Source of the DNA: Anaeramoeba flamelloides
Taxonomy: Eukaryota > Metamonada > Anaeramoebidae
Reading direction: 5' to 3'
Assembly (NCBI GenBank): GCA_027625915.1
Contig: JANTQA010000011.1
Location: forward strand, 248,001-312,000
DNA: 64,000 nt
This document shows, piece by piece, positions 34,201 to 48,160 of the stretch; the stretch's first letter is position 1; each line of letters opens with the position of its first letter. The notes beneath the pieces are model-generated. The model ran no database searches. It saw only the letters and a list, made by a program, of their open reading frames with translations, and had not been told where the DNA came from. The position numbers were made by a program, and so were the translations under genes.

Positions 34201-36804
34201 AGAAAACAAAAAGAAGAAGAAGAAAGATTAAAAAAAATCGAAGAAGAAAAAGAAATTCAAAACAAGTTAGAAGAAGAACGAAAGAAGAAGGAAGAAAAAA
34301 AAAGAAAGAAACAATTAGCCAAAGAAAGAAAGAAGAATTTAAAACAAGAAGTCAAAGATCAAAAACGAAGAGAAAAAGAGCAAGCAGAAAAAGAAAAACA
34401 AGAGAAAAAGAGACAAAAAGAAAAAAAAGAAGCTGAAAAAAGGAGACGGTTAAAAGAAGAAGAAAGACTAAAAATGATGGAAGAAGAAAGAAAATTAATA
34501 GAGAAAAGATCACAGAAAAGAAAGTCTAAAGAATTGGAAAGAATAAAGCAAAGAGAGGCTAAATTACGTATCAAAAAGCAAAGGCTATTAGAAAAAAAAA
34601 ATGCAAGAAAAATGAAAGAAAACCATCATAAGAAAAGAGTCCAAAATATCAACCAAAGAAGAAAAGAGAGGGGAGAGGTTGCCAAAATTGCAAATATTAC
34701 TCAACAAGATGAATCAGAAAGGCAATTGACAAAGCAAAAAGAAGAGAAGCAAATACAACATAAAAAGAAAGAATTAAATGAAATAAGAAAAATAATCAAT
34801 GATCAAATGCAAAAGAAATCACAATTATTAAATGCAAAAGAAAAAAAAACTATGCTTAAAAATGAAAAAATGGAAAAAGAATTGTATCTTGCTTTTGAGC
34901 ATTTAGAAAAAAAAATTAAAAATCTAAAAAATAAAATTCAATTAATTTTAAATAATAACAAAAAATTAACAGACCAAGACAATGAAAATCCTGAATCTAC
35001 AAGCAATCTAAATGAAATGAATGAATTACTGCAAAGTTTAGATCACACTTTAGATAATTTAAACGATAACATTAAGAATTTCAAAAAAATACAAAATTAC
35101 AAATCTATGGATGCAAATTTAAAATCACATAATTTAAAACAAGATCAAAAATCCTATAATCAAATGGACAAGACATTAAATGAGATTGCGGAAACTCTCG
35201 ATCAAATTGAAAATCAACAAACAATTCAAGCAAGCCAAAAAAATAAGCTTTCCGGCAATTTAGAAAATATTGAGGACTTGTTGATCAAGAAAAAGTTAAG
35301 AGAAGAAGAAAATGAAAAAATTAAAGAAGATTTACAAGAAAAAGAGTTCTTAAATAAAAAATTGAAATTGCAAAAAGAAAAAGAACGGTTGGAAAGAGAA
35401 AAAATCAAAAAAATGATCAAAAAGGAAAAAATTAAACAAAAAGAAGAGAAAAGAAAAGGAAAAATGCTCGAAAGAAATAAAGGCAGCAAGCAAATCAAGC
35501 AATATCAAAAAGAAAACCAAGTTGATAGGATGCAATTAAAGACAAAAACATCAAATTTACATATTTTAATTCAAAGTATCGCCAAAAAGACCTTGGACAA
35601 ACAAGCTAAAGACACCATAGATCAAGTTAATGATAACATTGTAAAATTGTTAAATAATCCCGATTTTACAGACGAAAAGGCAAAGACAATCATTGCTGTG
35701 CCAATATTAATGAAAGAATCTAAAGACGATATGTCAAAATTAATTGAAAATATTGATGTTTTTGAAAATACTTTTCAAGAAGTTGACAAAAAAAATACCA
35801 TTAATAAGAAAAAAAGCGAGGAGATATTAAAAAGGAATAAAGAAGTAAATGAAATCCAAAAAAGAGAAGACGAAAGAAAATTAGAACAAAATAAAATATT
35901 AATGCAAAATAAATTAGACAAAATGGAAAATAAGGAATCAAAAAAAGAAGAACAATTGCAAAAAGAGCGATTAAAAATTGAAAAAAGAAAAGAAAAAGAA
36001 GAAAAAGTGCTCGAGAAAATTGAGGAAAAAATAAATTCTTTAAAAAAAAAAGATCAAAAATCCTCAAAATCATCATCATCATCATCTTCTTCTTCTTCTT
36101 CTTCCTCGTCGTCGTCCTCATCAGAATCATCGTCTTCTTCGGAATCAGAATCAGAATCAGAGTTATCTACTTCCTCGATGTCTGAATTAAGTGATTTAGA
36201 ATCGGAAATTTCAAACCGAAAAGGATCTACTTCCTATTCAGAAGATACTGATTTAATTCGTGCGATCAAATACTTTAAAAAAAAGGGGCTTAGTTTGACC
36301 GAAAATGATCCTACGGGTAAAACACCATTCCACTTTGCCTGTGAACTTAATCAACGCGCGGTTGTGAATTATATGCTTAATAAAGATCTCGATCCAAACT
36401 TATTAGATGCCAATAGTATGACGCCTCTGCATTACGCTTCAAGATTCGGCCATTTGGATGTCGTCAAATTATTGATTGCGAAAGGTGCAGATCCTTCCAT
36501 TAAAAATAATGAACAACAAAATTGCTTGGATCTCACAATAATTGGCAAACTAAAATACCAAAAGAAATGGTCTCAAAATTCAGTTATGAATTTTGAACAA
36601 ATTATTGAGATTTTGAAAAGCTCAATGCAAATTAAGACAAAGAATACGGCCTTAGAAAAGAAATGGGTAAACAAAATTAAGCAGATACAATTAAAAGACC
36701 AAAAGAGTTTGGACAAAAATTCAAAGTTCTATTTCAACACAGATTTGTTGCTACCGAAAGAAGATTTTAATCAAACTTTATCAGAATTGGACGGAGTATA
36801 TTAA
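30303..36804 (+). CDS. Lys/Glu/Ser-rich coiled-coil protein with C-terminal ankyrin repeats; frame broken at three A-runs
   Basis: Four consecutive open segments in different frames form one protein of about 2170 codons. They are 30303-31262, about 31263-32228, about 32229-33260 and about 33261-36804; the switches lie in the A-run at 31101-31259, the A8 at 32221-32228, and the A19 near 33261-33279. The start is ATG 30303 (MSSVDESYSS). N-terminal blocks alternate poly-Lys with Ser/Asn/Asp runs, followed by an acidic patch (EQEYGDDDEDWELYFEF). Long heptad-like charged repeats (KEKQEELEKKAKEKDEEER, QLAKERKKNLKQE, DQKRREKEQAEKEKQ) predict extended coiled coil or single alpha-helix. A second Ser tract lies near 36070-36180. 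The C-terminus (36240-36540) has ankyrin repeats (GKTPFHFACELNQRAVV, SMTPLHYASRFGHLDVVKLL, AKGADPSIKNN). Ankyrin repeats bind proteins; partner unknown. The frame breaks may be assembly errors in homopolymers or real. Confidence 0.75.
31101..31259. repeat. Near-continuous poly-A tract of about 160 bases in coding sequence
   Basis: Almost pure A with only two G interruptions (near 31158 and 31244). It would encode about 50 lysines in a row. The frame before it and the frame after it differ, so its true length is uncertain. It is the most likely place for a consensus error. Confidence 0.9.
31493..31940 (+). repeat. In-frame 294-nt tandem duplication in the coiled-coil gene
   Basis: The segments 31493-31646 and 31787-31940 are nearly identical over about 150 nt (one difference seen, CTC versus CTT). 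They are offset by 294 nt, i.e. 98 codons, which preserves the frame. A shorter copy of the first half starts near 31344, offset 153 nt (51 codons). A diverged copy of the second half recurs at about 34310-34390. Confidence 0.8.
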
Positions 36805-39785
36805 TATTTGTGTTCAGTGTGTTTTATTAATTTTCGAGCATTTTTTATTTTTTTTTTATTTTTTATTCATTATAATACATCTAAAAAATTTCTTTTTAAA
36901 ATGAAATAAATTAAAAAGAATATTATTTTTTTTTTATCGTTTTTTTTTTAATTAGTCAATAAACAATTCTTGGATTTATTAGATTATAACTCGGAAAATA
37001 TTTTTCAAAAAAAAATCTCCAAATTTTGTAGTTTTGAAATACACTCACATAATACACATTATTATACCTAACAATTTTGAAAAAGGTTTACAAATTTTTT
37101 AGATATTAATAGGAGCTGAAAAAAAAAATGAAAATTTTCTAGTAATATGTTTTTCTTTCTTAATTATAAAAAATTATTGAAATTTTTATTTGACTTAGTG
37201 GTTAGACTATTTTCGTCTATTTTTTTAATAGGTCTAAAGAATCATATTTTTTTCAATTTTAAAATAAATCAAATATTTCTTTCAAAAGATATCGTTAAAT
37301 TAAATTGAAAAAATGATTTTTTTATTTATTTATGGAATATTTTTTTTATTATTTTATTGTTTTTTCAGAGGTTTTAGTTTCAATATAAACATAATTCCAA
37401 AAATTTTGACACATTTTAAAACCTTTAAACAATAACAATACCGATATTTTACATTCAATTTGGAAATAATTTTGATTTTACAAACTAATTCTTTTTTTGT
37501 CTTTTTTTGTTTTATTTTCATTTCCTTTTTACCAGTAATGTAATATGCTTCAGTAGATCTTGAATTTTTTTTACGATGATTAAGAAAAGGTCAGTATTGA
37601 GCTTGAAAAATAGATAAAAATCACATTCAATTAGTAGATGGTTATCTTCTCATTTGATCTATCAAAAATTATTGGTGAAATTTCAACAAATTTCACAATA
37701 CATTTTTTGCTCCGCTCATTTCATTATTTTGGACACACCAATTTTAGATTTTTTTGTTATATTTTTTTTTTTCTTGTATATGAGTGAAAATTATTAATTA
37801 TAAAAACACATACACTAACTAACTTAAATGTGATTTTAAATTACATTTTCGAAAAATATAATAAATTGGGTTTTTTTTTTGCTTATTTTTGATTTTGAGT
37901 GTATCCAAATCTTTAGAATGGGATTTATATTCGCTGTTTTTTTTTCTGTAAATTATTTTAACATTTATTATTTTTTATTACTTAACGTCCAATCTAAAGT
38001 TCATTCATTGTAACTTATTAAAAAAAAAAAAAATACCAAAAATATGTGCTTTTTTTAAAAGACGGTAATTTTGAAAAGGGGGGTATTCAAATTTTCATGA
38101 GTTCAATAGCGATGTCTTCTCTTAATTACATCGAATTATAATAACTTTGAAAAAATAATTTATAAAAGGAGTATAACTGATATCCAATATGTAGTTTTTG
38201 TTGACTTTACTTTTCGGAATTTATTTTTTTCTTGTAGTGATGTTTTGATGATATACTTTATAATGATGATATTAGAAATAAAATCACAATATTATCAATA
38301 AATTGGAGATAAAATCTTACTTATCAAAAAAAATCATCAAATACTGAAAAATATTCTTTATTCACAATAAAATAATTATTCTGAAATTAATAAAACTCTT
38401 TTTTTGTTTTTTATATGGAAAAAAAGTTTAACTTTGATGAAAAAAAAACATTTTTAGAGTGCTTCTCCTGTTTAAAAATGTTAGAGGGGGTTTTTAAGGG
38501 TGTTTAATTGTCTTCAAGCGTTTGTGAGGTTTGAAAATGGGCGAAAAACTTTTTAAAAATCAGAATGAAGATTGTTTGTATTGGAAATTACAATTATTTT
38601 CTTTTCATTTTTTTAATTTTGTTCATGAGTAAAATTTCAAGTGAATTCCTTGCTCAAACAAATAATCATCCATTTCAACAATGTACTTGAATGGATAACA
38701 GCCTTTTTTCAAAATAGTGGTTATTAATTTCAAAGCTAAAGAGCCAAAAAGAAGGGAGATGACATTTTTCTACTTAATGATGATGGAACTAACAAAGAAC
38801 CTCAAAACCCAAATTACATTTTACAATAAAGAAAGGTACGTGAAGAATAAGAACAATAAAAGGAAGAAAACAAGTTTTGAAACAGTATTTGTAATTAGTG
38901 ATAATGTGGCTATATTTTTGAAAGGGATGTTTTCTACAGTTATCTTAATCATTTAAAAACTTGACGAGAATAAAAAATGTTTAAAACCCTCGAAAAATTC
39001 TTTTAAGGAAGATTGAAAGTTTGGTTATTTTCGAATCTTTTTTATTTATTGGAATTTATAATATTATGATCTACTGATAAACAATGATTTATTTCTCTTT
39101 AGTTCTTATTGTTGTTGATCTTAAAGGATCGATCGATCTATTATTCAACCAAGTTTAAATAAATTAAAAAAACCAACTTGATTTGATTTTTCATTGAATT
39201 AAGTTTCTTTTTTGTTATTTTTTGAAAAATTAACATTGTTTTCAAGATCTTTTTTTTATTGATCAAATAAAAAATTTTCTTTTGAAAAATATCATTTAAT
39301 TAGTCAAAAAGTCATAAACTGTTTTATCAAAATTACTTTTTTATGAAGATTTTTCGAGATTTATCACTATTTTTAGACAATTATCAGTTTTTGTTGAATA
39401 TTGTTATATATGCTAACTTTGTGATATTATAAATTATCACAGGTTTTGGAATTATTTCACTTTGATAAAAATTATCATGATTTTTGAAAATTTATCACAA
39501 TTTGATAATGATATCATCAAATCCTCTATTAACTATAAATTTATTTTTATGTGAAAAGTTTAGAATATCTTTTTATATTTATTTCTTGTTTTTTTTTTTA
39601 AAATAAACTATATAAATTAATTCATCAATGGTTCTAAATATATACTTTGTTTCAAAAAAATTAACTTGCTTTGGACTGTTATTGGGAGTATTTTTGTGTG
39701 TTCTACCACATATTCTTATCAAAAAAATTTTCTTTTTTTAGATTATCATCATTTTTTTTCAATTTCATCAATCCTTATTTTTTTC

Positions 39786-39817
<32 letters not shown>

Positions 39818-42637
39818 AGAATAGTCTTGTTTTTTTATATTTTTTTTATTTTCATTCTTTCTGTTTTTTTTTCTATGCTTTTCTTTTAGGAAGCCAAGTT
39901 CAAAAAAAAAATAGATATTAGAAAATAACAATTAATAACAAGAAAATTGAATCTGAGTAATATTTTAAATTTTAGATAATTATCAGTAAGGAATATTCTA
40001 GTTAACACTTTTTCATGATAATTGTATTAATTCTAAAAAGTCCATATATCCCTTTTCAAAAATTATGTTTCACCTAAAATAATAAATTAATAAAAAAGGA
40101 ATAGTTATGAAATATTTACATTCAACTAACAATTCAATCTTAACAATATTCTACTTTTTTGGAAGATTTAATATTAGAAATTGATAAAAAATTTAATAAA
40201 AAAATCAAAACATAGAAAACCCAAAAATAATTTATTTTAATTCTTCTAAACATCGGATCAAAACTATGTAAAATAGTACCATTTAGCTTTTCTATTGAAT
40301 AAAATAAATGCCTTCATAGGAACGTTCTTTAATTGATATCCAATTTTTTAATCTTTGTAGGAAGAAACACAATATTTGAAGATAAAAAGATTGATTTAAT
40401 CCATAATGTATTAATGGAAAGTTAAATATTATAGTCTCCAAAATAAAATATTCCCAACAATGATAATCCATATTTCAAAATATTATAGGTACTTTTTTTT
40501 TTTTTTTTTGTTCCAATGCAACATCCAATTCATTATCTAAATAGTATACTTAAGTGCAAATCTATTTTGAAAGTATTCTGCTTGATATTCTCAGTAAATT
40601 TTAAATTAGGACTGCAATTTGTTCAAATTTTTTTGTAATATTCTTAGTCTTTATTGAAATTTTCTTGTCCTTTTGATGATAAAATTTTATCAGAAATTTA
40701 CTCTATTTTTTGAGATAAATTTTGTAATTTGATCCTTTATTTTTTGGATTTCTATTTGAATATTAGAACTTTAATAAATCAATACCAGATTTATTTCGGA
40801 TTTATTGTTGGTTTCTTTGATCGGTTAATGTTTGGGTCTACTATAACCGAAAAAACACACTTTTTATCTTGAAACACCCATTAATCTTTTCGACATGCAT
40901 TATTTTCACAACAAGACAAATTTTCTGTTTTTTTTGGATTTTGATTGAACTATTTAAAAAAAAAATTTATTGATCAAAATAAGATTCTAAATTCTCAAAC
41001 AAAATAAAAAATAGCTTTGTTGAAAATTTACTTCGTTTTCACTTCACTTGATATTAAAATTTATTTACACACTAAATTTAAACTCTATGACACTTGCAAA
41101 TGAAGTGAGATGTGCTTATGCTATTTTAAAGCCTACTTTCAAATTAGGATTGCAAAAAATAGTTGTTACCAAATTACAAATCATCAAAAAAAAACCCAAC
41201 TTTTATACAATTAAATCTCTTGTCTCATCATTCTTTTAAGACAACAAATATGTTGTACTCATAAAAGTAATATTAACTAACCCAAAATTTTGAATAATAA
41301 TTAACTCTTTTATTAAATTTCAAACATAATTATCTTTCCAAAACCAACTTATTTCACAAATTTTTTTGTCATAATTTCTAAAAGAGTGTTAAAATAGACC
41401 AGAACAAGATGCTGGAACTAAAATATTTTATTATATCTATTGAAATAGACCAACGAAAAAGGAAAATTTTTCTTTTTAGAGATAACAAAGCAAACAGATC
41501 AAAAGATTTTTTTAAAAAAAAATTATCTGGGTTTTATTCAAAAATAATTATTGATCTTATATCAGTAAGCAAAAGAGACTGGGTTTCTTTTTTACACAAT
41601 CATTGAGAAATTCCTTAAAATTAAATTTTCTCTGGAAAAAACAGTTATTATAGACCAAATATTGTAAAAAGTAGGTACCTTTTCAGAGAGTGAATGTTTG
41701 TAAAAGTTTTGAAACATAATTTATTTCCAATTTCTGTTCTATTTTTTTTTTTAAAATATTTTTGTCACATAAACAGAAAAAATATTTACGTAATTGAAAG
41801 AATCAAACATTAACAAGATTAAATTCAATTGAAATTCTTTTAATAACAAACAGGAATCTAAAAGATCTTGTGTTATATTTAAACATCTATTAATTACAAG
41901 TTTTTCTTTTTGCTTCAAAATTATAGTTCGAGAAATAAATTTTTGAAAAGAAACTGAAAAGTCTCAAAAAAAAAAATATTTACATAGCCTCTTTCAATCA
42001 TGAGATTTCCAATTTTTGTTTGTGGTATATAACAAAGTCTCAGGAGACATATTTCAAATCCAAACAAATTACGAAATTTTTTTTAAAAAGTAATTACAAA
42101 AAGGGTTTTTTGTCAAAATCAACAAAAAAAATTTTGAAAGGGTCAAATTACCGAGTTACCAAATATATATTCTACAGTAAACTTTTCATTTTAGTTTTTG
42201 GTTTATTTTGAATAATCTCTTTGTTAAAATAAATTTGTAATAATGGTTTTCAATTTAAAGCAAACTTGAAAAACAATATAGTCACATTATACTTTCCAAA
42301 TTGGAACTTTTTTGTATCGTATTACAAATAAATATATATCGTAAAATTTCACAACAAAAAACCTCTTGCAAAATCTATTTCTGTGAATTATTTTGATCAC
42401 AAACATTGAACCAAAACCCTCTAAATCTTCAATTTATTATTTTTCTTTAACTTTTAAGATTTAGGATAAAATAGAAAAGTCGGAATTATTAAATTTTTTT
42501 ATTTCATTTTTTTTTTTTTTCTTTTTTAAAAAATTAGCATCAAACGATCCACAACCAACGTTTGCTTTCACCCAATAAACCCAAAACCCAAAAAACAAAG
42601 ACAAATTAATTCCATAATAAAAAATTTCAAAATAAAG
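36805..42637. other. Intergenic region of about 5.8 kb
   Basis: No recognised gene. It contains R6 copy 2 (37440-37930), a single arm related to the 21419-21874 element (about 40530-40615), and poly-T tracts near 39780 and 40495. Short plus-strand frames at 38759-38956 (MTFFYLMMMELTKNLK...) and 41048-41239 have mixed composition but no family signal. Upstream exons of the 42638-43410 gene may hide here. Confidence 0.5.
37440..37930. repeat. Dispersed repeat R6, copy 2
   Basis: Diverged copy of 28520-28990, in the same orientation. Matches begin at ATTCAATTTGGAAAT and end near AGAATGGGATTTA. No TTAA-flanked ends were found around it. Confidence 0.55.
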
Positions 42638-43413
42638 GAACAAGCAATGAATCGACTTTTTTAATAAGCACAACCTACCTGAACAAAAAAAGGGAAACAA
42701 AACCAGAACTAAACCACTGGCCAAAGTCTATTAAAACAAAAAGTTCACCCAAACTAATCAAAAAGAAAAACAGAAACACAGCCAAGAAGTATGATTTGAG
42801 TGAAATAAATTTCACAAAATATGAACAAAATTCTTTCGAACCATTTTTCCAATTCCCAAATGACGACGAGAATATTAACAAACACAACAAAGAGGCTGAT
42901 AACGGTAACGGAAACGAAAAAGAAAAAGAAAAAGAAAAAGAACTTGAAGAAGAGGAACTTGAACAAATTGAAACCAGCGAAAGGAGTTTAACAACAGAAA
43001 CAGATGAAAACAATTTTCTTTTTAATAAATTTCAAACAACAAGAATTGAAGAAGATGAAAATTCTGAAGAAGAAAGTTCTCAAGAAATCTTTTCTTTAAT
43101 TTTTCACGATCATAAAAGAACGAAAGAGCAACAAAAACAACAACCATTCTTTAAAAAGAAATCCCAATTTAGCAACCCACAAAAAAAGAAGCAAAGTATG
43201 CCAATCCCAATAAACCACCGCCTCTCAAGCAAATTCACAAACACAAATAACTCTTCTGAAAGTGAAGAAGACAACCCTTTAGGAAACGAATTCCCTTTAA
43301 CATTTGTCCAACCTCATAAATATGTTGATTCGATCCAAACAGAAATAGAACGGGAACTGTCAAAGTCCTTTAATGTCCCCTTGAAGAGAGTTCCTTCATG
43401 GAGGATCTAATTG
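42638..43413 (+). CDS. Last exon of an unrecognised acidic, low-complexity protein
   Basis: An open frame without ATG runs from after a stop at 42607-42609 to TAA at 43411-43413. The likely exon start is the AG at 42636-42637 (TTCAAAATAAAG, like the acceptors elsewhere in the window). It reads RETKPELNHWPKSIKTK, NFTKYEQNSFEPFFQFPN, a Glu/Lys block, SERSLTTETDENNF, EEDENSEEESSQEIF, and ends QTEIERELSKSFNVPLKR and VPSWRI. The protein part is mostly disordered and acidic. No domain recognised. The 5' exon(s), including the start, were not found. Confidence is for it being a real exon. Confidence 0.6.
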
Positions 43414-43830
43414 TAATTATCTTTTTTTTCCTTTGTTTCTGATTTCTGATCTTGTTTCATATTAAAACCAAGTTCGAAATTAGACAAATTTATTCCATAA
43501 ACTGATTAACAAATAGAACACTAATTTTTTTTTATTTGTTTTTTTAAGGTTTTGTTTTGAAAAAAACTTTTGTTTTTATCTTTTTTTTCTTTTTAGAATT
43601 TTTTAAAATATTTTATACTAAATAAACCCCCTTTAAATTTTTCAATTTTTTTTTTTTTTGTTATTTATTTTTTTTGCAAAATTCCTAAAAAGTTCTGACA
43701 AAAAAAATTGTAATTTCTCTTGAAAAAGTAAGTGATCAATACTTTTCTGTCTTTCAGGATTTCTCCAAATTAAACCTTTGGATCATTCAAAAAAATAACA
43801 TAATAGTTGTTCTAATCAAAGTATTGATAA

Positions 43831-43995
43831 TACTGGTATTTGGAGTCTAAATGGGAAAATATTTTCAATTCATTTTCCTTATTTATGACAAACAGAGTTT
43901 CCCTACAGGGCCAGGTTGTAAATTGGAGTTTTGTTTGAAAAAAGAAATTGTAAACCAAGTGAAAAAATTTCCCATTTGTAATTCAAATACCAGTA
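43831..43995. mobile_element. 165-bp MITE, copy 3
   Basis: Left end TACTGGTATTTGGAGTCTA, right end AATTCAAATACCAGTA. Same length as the copy at 17258-17422, and the same internal organisation: AATGGGAAAATATTTTC near the left, a GAGTTT/GAGTTC motif in the middle, TTTCCCATTTGTAATTC near the right. Confidence 0.85.
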
Positions 43996-46900
43996 ATTAT
44001 TTTTCTTTTTTAAAAAGTTTTTTTTAAAAATTATTTTTCACAAAACTCAGTTCAAGTTTAAAATAAACCTAGATTTTGTAAAGGCAAACACTCACCTTTC
44101 TTGTTGAGTGTATAACTAGTTAGGATTTCAAATTTTTTCCCTTTTTTGTAAATAACTTATTATTTGAAATTAAGACTCAAAAATTGTTGTTTTGGTACTT
44201 TATTGTTGTATTTGAAATAAAATTGGAGATTTTAACTCTTGAAAAAAGTATTCTCTCGAAAATCTACGAAATTACTTTTTTTTTTTGCTTTTTAAATTTG
44301 AAAAAAAACAATGAGAAGCTATTTGAATAGAGTAATTGGGTAAATTTCAATTTAATAGTTTGAGAAAACTTTGAATTCTTTTTCTCGTCTATTTTTGGTA
44401 CTGTATGGTTTTATAAAAAAACAGAAAACTTTATTGGATATTCGAAAAATCTTTGTTTAACAAAAGTTCGTTTATCATATAAACTTGTTCAAAATTGTTT
44501 TTTATTACTTTTAAAAAATTATTTTTGACTATTTTTCTTACAACAAAGCTACTGTTATTAAAAAAAATAGGGTATATCAAAAAAGTGTTACATTTTTTTT
44601 TATATATAAAATTAAAAATTTTGATAGAGGAAGATTTGATAAACTTATCAAAATCACCAGAACTTTTATATATATAATAAGAATTCAAATATCAACTCAA
44701 ACCTTTTAAGAAACAAAGTATCCACTTTTGTTTAATGTGGTTCCAATTTCATCTGGACGTATAAGAATATTGTTATAAAACTCAATACTTTTTTTCAAAA
44801 TATTATAGGACTAAATGAATAATTATCATAATATCTATTTTTGTCATTTAAAATATTATTTAAATGGGAAGGATTTCTGGTTTGGTAATTTGAATTTTAT
44901 CTTGCTATTTGTTGCAAAATAAATTGAACAAAATTTTCATATACTTTCCATAAAAAAGGTTTTATATATCAGTTTAAAATTTATTATTTTTTATTTCTTA
45001 AATCCAGCACCCATTATTCATTTATCTTGTAGAATGAGGGATTTTTGATGATTTATTTTAGTTCTTAATATTTTTTTGTTCGAAAAGCTGAATAAAAATT
45101 TTGATCTTTTTTTTTTATAATTAACAATAATTCCTTTGGTTTTTTGATCCTTAAACTTGATATTCTATGTTATTTTTTTAAAAAAGAAAGTATCAGTTTC
45201 AATTAAGATCTAAAATTAACAATTGAAAATTTAAAAATCAATCATTTTCACAATTGCTAAAGTTTAGTCTAATCAAGTTTTTCTCAATAACTGACAAAAT
45301 AATTAAGATTTAAAATTAAGAGTTATATCTGAAAGCCATAATTTATAAGATCTGAATTTTCAAAATAAAATTTACTTTTTTCTCATTTTTGCCACTTTCT
45401 ACAATGAAAAATAAAGAATTTGATTTAGAGGACTGTTTAGTTAATAGAAATTTTGATGAAATTGAAATTTTGAAAATAAAAGTTAGCCAAAAACCAGATT
45501 ATATTTCAGTTATAATTTTTTTATCAATTATTTTTTCAAATATATTCTGAATTAGATAAAATTGTCATACCTAAGTATTAAACTAATTAAGATTTAAAGA
45601 CCACCTTTTTCAAAATTACTTACTTTTGAAACAAAAAAAAATTTTTTAGGATATTTTTTTTTAAGTTTATTGGTTACAATGGATGAAATTTATATTGAAC
45701 ATTAAGTAAAATAAAATAATAAATTTTTAAACAATTTCTAGAGACACAATAGGGAACAAACATAAATTAAAACTCAAATATAGAAAAACAATACAATGAT
45801 AAAAAATAAACAAAAACAGAAAAAAATTACCTTTTCAATTTAATTTAGAAATATCCTTTGAAAGAAATATTTGATTTTAAATTTAAATTAACAAATAGGA
45901 TTCATTTTAGATTAATAAAAAAATAGTTGAAAATAATCTCCCCACTGAGTCAAATAAAAATTTCAATAATGTTACAATAAAAAATGAAAAAAATAGGATT
46001 GAAAACTTTCATTTTTTTTTTTTTCAATTCCAATTAATATCTATTAAAGTTGTGAACTTCTTTTCAAAATTTAATATATAATAATGTTTATTATATGTGG
46101 TAATTTAAAAAAAAAAATAGAGATGTTGTTTTAAAAAATATTTCCAAATCTTGTACAGATTCGATGAGCTTGTTTAATCTCAACAATTTATTAATAAGAA
46201 TCTATTTTTTGATATCAAAATTTCACATGTTTCCAAGATAAAAGTAACAAAGATTTAACTATTATTGTTAAACAAAAGTACACAATTTCTTGAAAATTTT
46301 ATACTCAATTTGATTTTTTTATTGAAGATTGTATTGATTTTTTAAAAAAATATGTATATAAACACCAATTCAAAATTTTTAACATACCATGATCCAATTT
46401 TTGATTTATTTGTATTGATAATTTTTAATTTTTTATTTTGTGAGTTTTGTAATTTATACAATTGTTAAAATTTCAATTAACAAATGGTTTTAATTTGTTA
46501 TTTCTAATAGAATTGATTAATTGTATTTTTTTTTTCAAAGTGTGCATAAAATTTTGGAGAGGCTAGAACAAAAAAAATTTATTTTGGTTTTGTTAAAATT
46601 CTATTAGTATTATTTGCCAATCAAAAGTTAGAAACCCCCAACTATTTTTTTCTTTTTTGAGTTCTTCTATTTTGAACAACTCAACTTTAACATAATATCA
46701 ATCGTAAAAAAAAAAATGATTGAATCAAAGTAAGTTTTGTAATTCAAAAAATAAAACAAAAAAAACAAAAAAAATACATATATCATTTTTATATTCTACA
46801 AAAATTAAAAATTATTTTCAATTTAAATGAAATTGTATATTGTGATATTTTTTGACACATTTTAGCTGTGTGGAAAATTTTGAATTTTGATTTATTTTTA

Positions 46901-47423
46901 GTTTTTTTAATTATTATGATTTCAATTGAAATCTCAACACATAAAACAAACCGAGATCTAGATGATTGAATAAATATAAGTTTGATAGAATTTTGACTAA
47001 ATTCTATCAATAAATTCAGATTACAAACCAAAAACATGCTCAATCATCCAAGTTTTAAAAAACTTAATTTTCTGGATTTCAAAAATGAAAAAAATATAAA
47101 AGAATTTTCAAATTGAATAATTTTTTTAACATTGCTTAACCAACTAGTAGGGATTTTTCTAACAATTCAAATTATTTGAAAAATTAAAAAAAAATCACAA
47201 ATTCAGAAATTTTTGTATGATTTTTGATTATCTTTTGAAACAATTAATGCAACTTTCTAAAAAATGTTAACATGGAAAATTATTTGCTTAATAAATTCAA
47301 ATTCCATCATGAAATTTTGGTCACATTTATTTCAAATTTATTTTTCTTTCCAAATCTACACATCGATTAATTTTATTCATGGGGTTTGAATTAGTATATT
47401 ACTAATAAAAATTATTCTAAATA

Positions 47424-47426
<3 letters not shown>

Positions 47427-47460
<34 letters not shown>
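47427..47460. repeat. (TA)n microsatellite
   Basis: Uninterrupted TA dinucleotides. Similar but shorter tracts lie near 22091-22120 and 52560-52580. Confidence 0.9.
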
Positions 47461-47464
<4 letters not shown>

Positions 47465-47659
47465 CATTTTTAACAAAAAAAACCTTTTTTCTCAGAATCA
47501 AAAATTTTTTTGAGATTATTATGATTGGTTTAAAACATTTTTTTTGAATACACCTTTTTACAAATTCAATTATTTTGATATTTCGAATCAATACTTTACA
47601 ACGTAATATAACAAAGAATGATATTCAATTTTCTAAAAATCTTCGAATTGTGAATAAAC

Positions 47660-48160
47660 TTTTTTTCCAGTCAGACTGTTCCAATTATAAAGTATACATT
47701 GAATGTGTTCAAAGGGTTTGAATGAATATTAGAAGAAAAATTTTGGATTTTTTAGAAATTTCAAAATTGAAATCAAATTTTCCTTATTTTACTTTTTTTT
47801 TCAATTTTTTTTTAATAGATAATTTTTTTGTAAATTGTTTTTTTTATAATTAGATCTAAAGTTATTCTTCTAAAACACGTTATTAAAGTGTTATTTAAAA
47901 AGTGAAAGTTATTGTCGAAAAATTATATTGATTTCTATTGAGAATTTACTTTTGATCTTCAATCAAAGATCAAAATGAACATTGTTTTTTTGTTGTTCTC
48001 AATGTGACCATAAAACTTTTACTTTCTCAATTTTTAAGAAAAAATATTGATTGGTTTATATTAACTCCTATTGGATATCAACTATTCTCTAATGTGAATT
48101 ATTCTACTTATTTCTTATTTATTCTTTCAAACAGATTTGGAAAAAATAATTGATATTTGG
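47660..48160. repeat. Dispersed repeat R5, copy 2 (no MITE)
   Basis: Diverged copy of 25310-25990 that lacks the MITE. Around the insertion point it reads ...TTCAATCAAAGATCAAAATGAA. Confidence 0.6.

Noticed and set aside
42461..43013. Hydrophobic minus-strand frames suggesting a membrane protein
   Set aside because: They lie opposite the Lys/Asn/Glu-rich plus-strand exon, lack ATG starts, and resemble the antisense shadows seen elsewhere.
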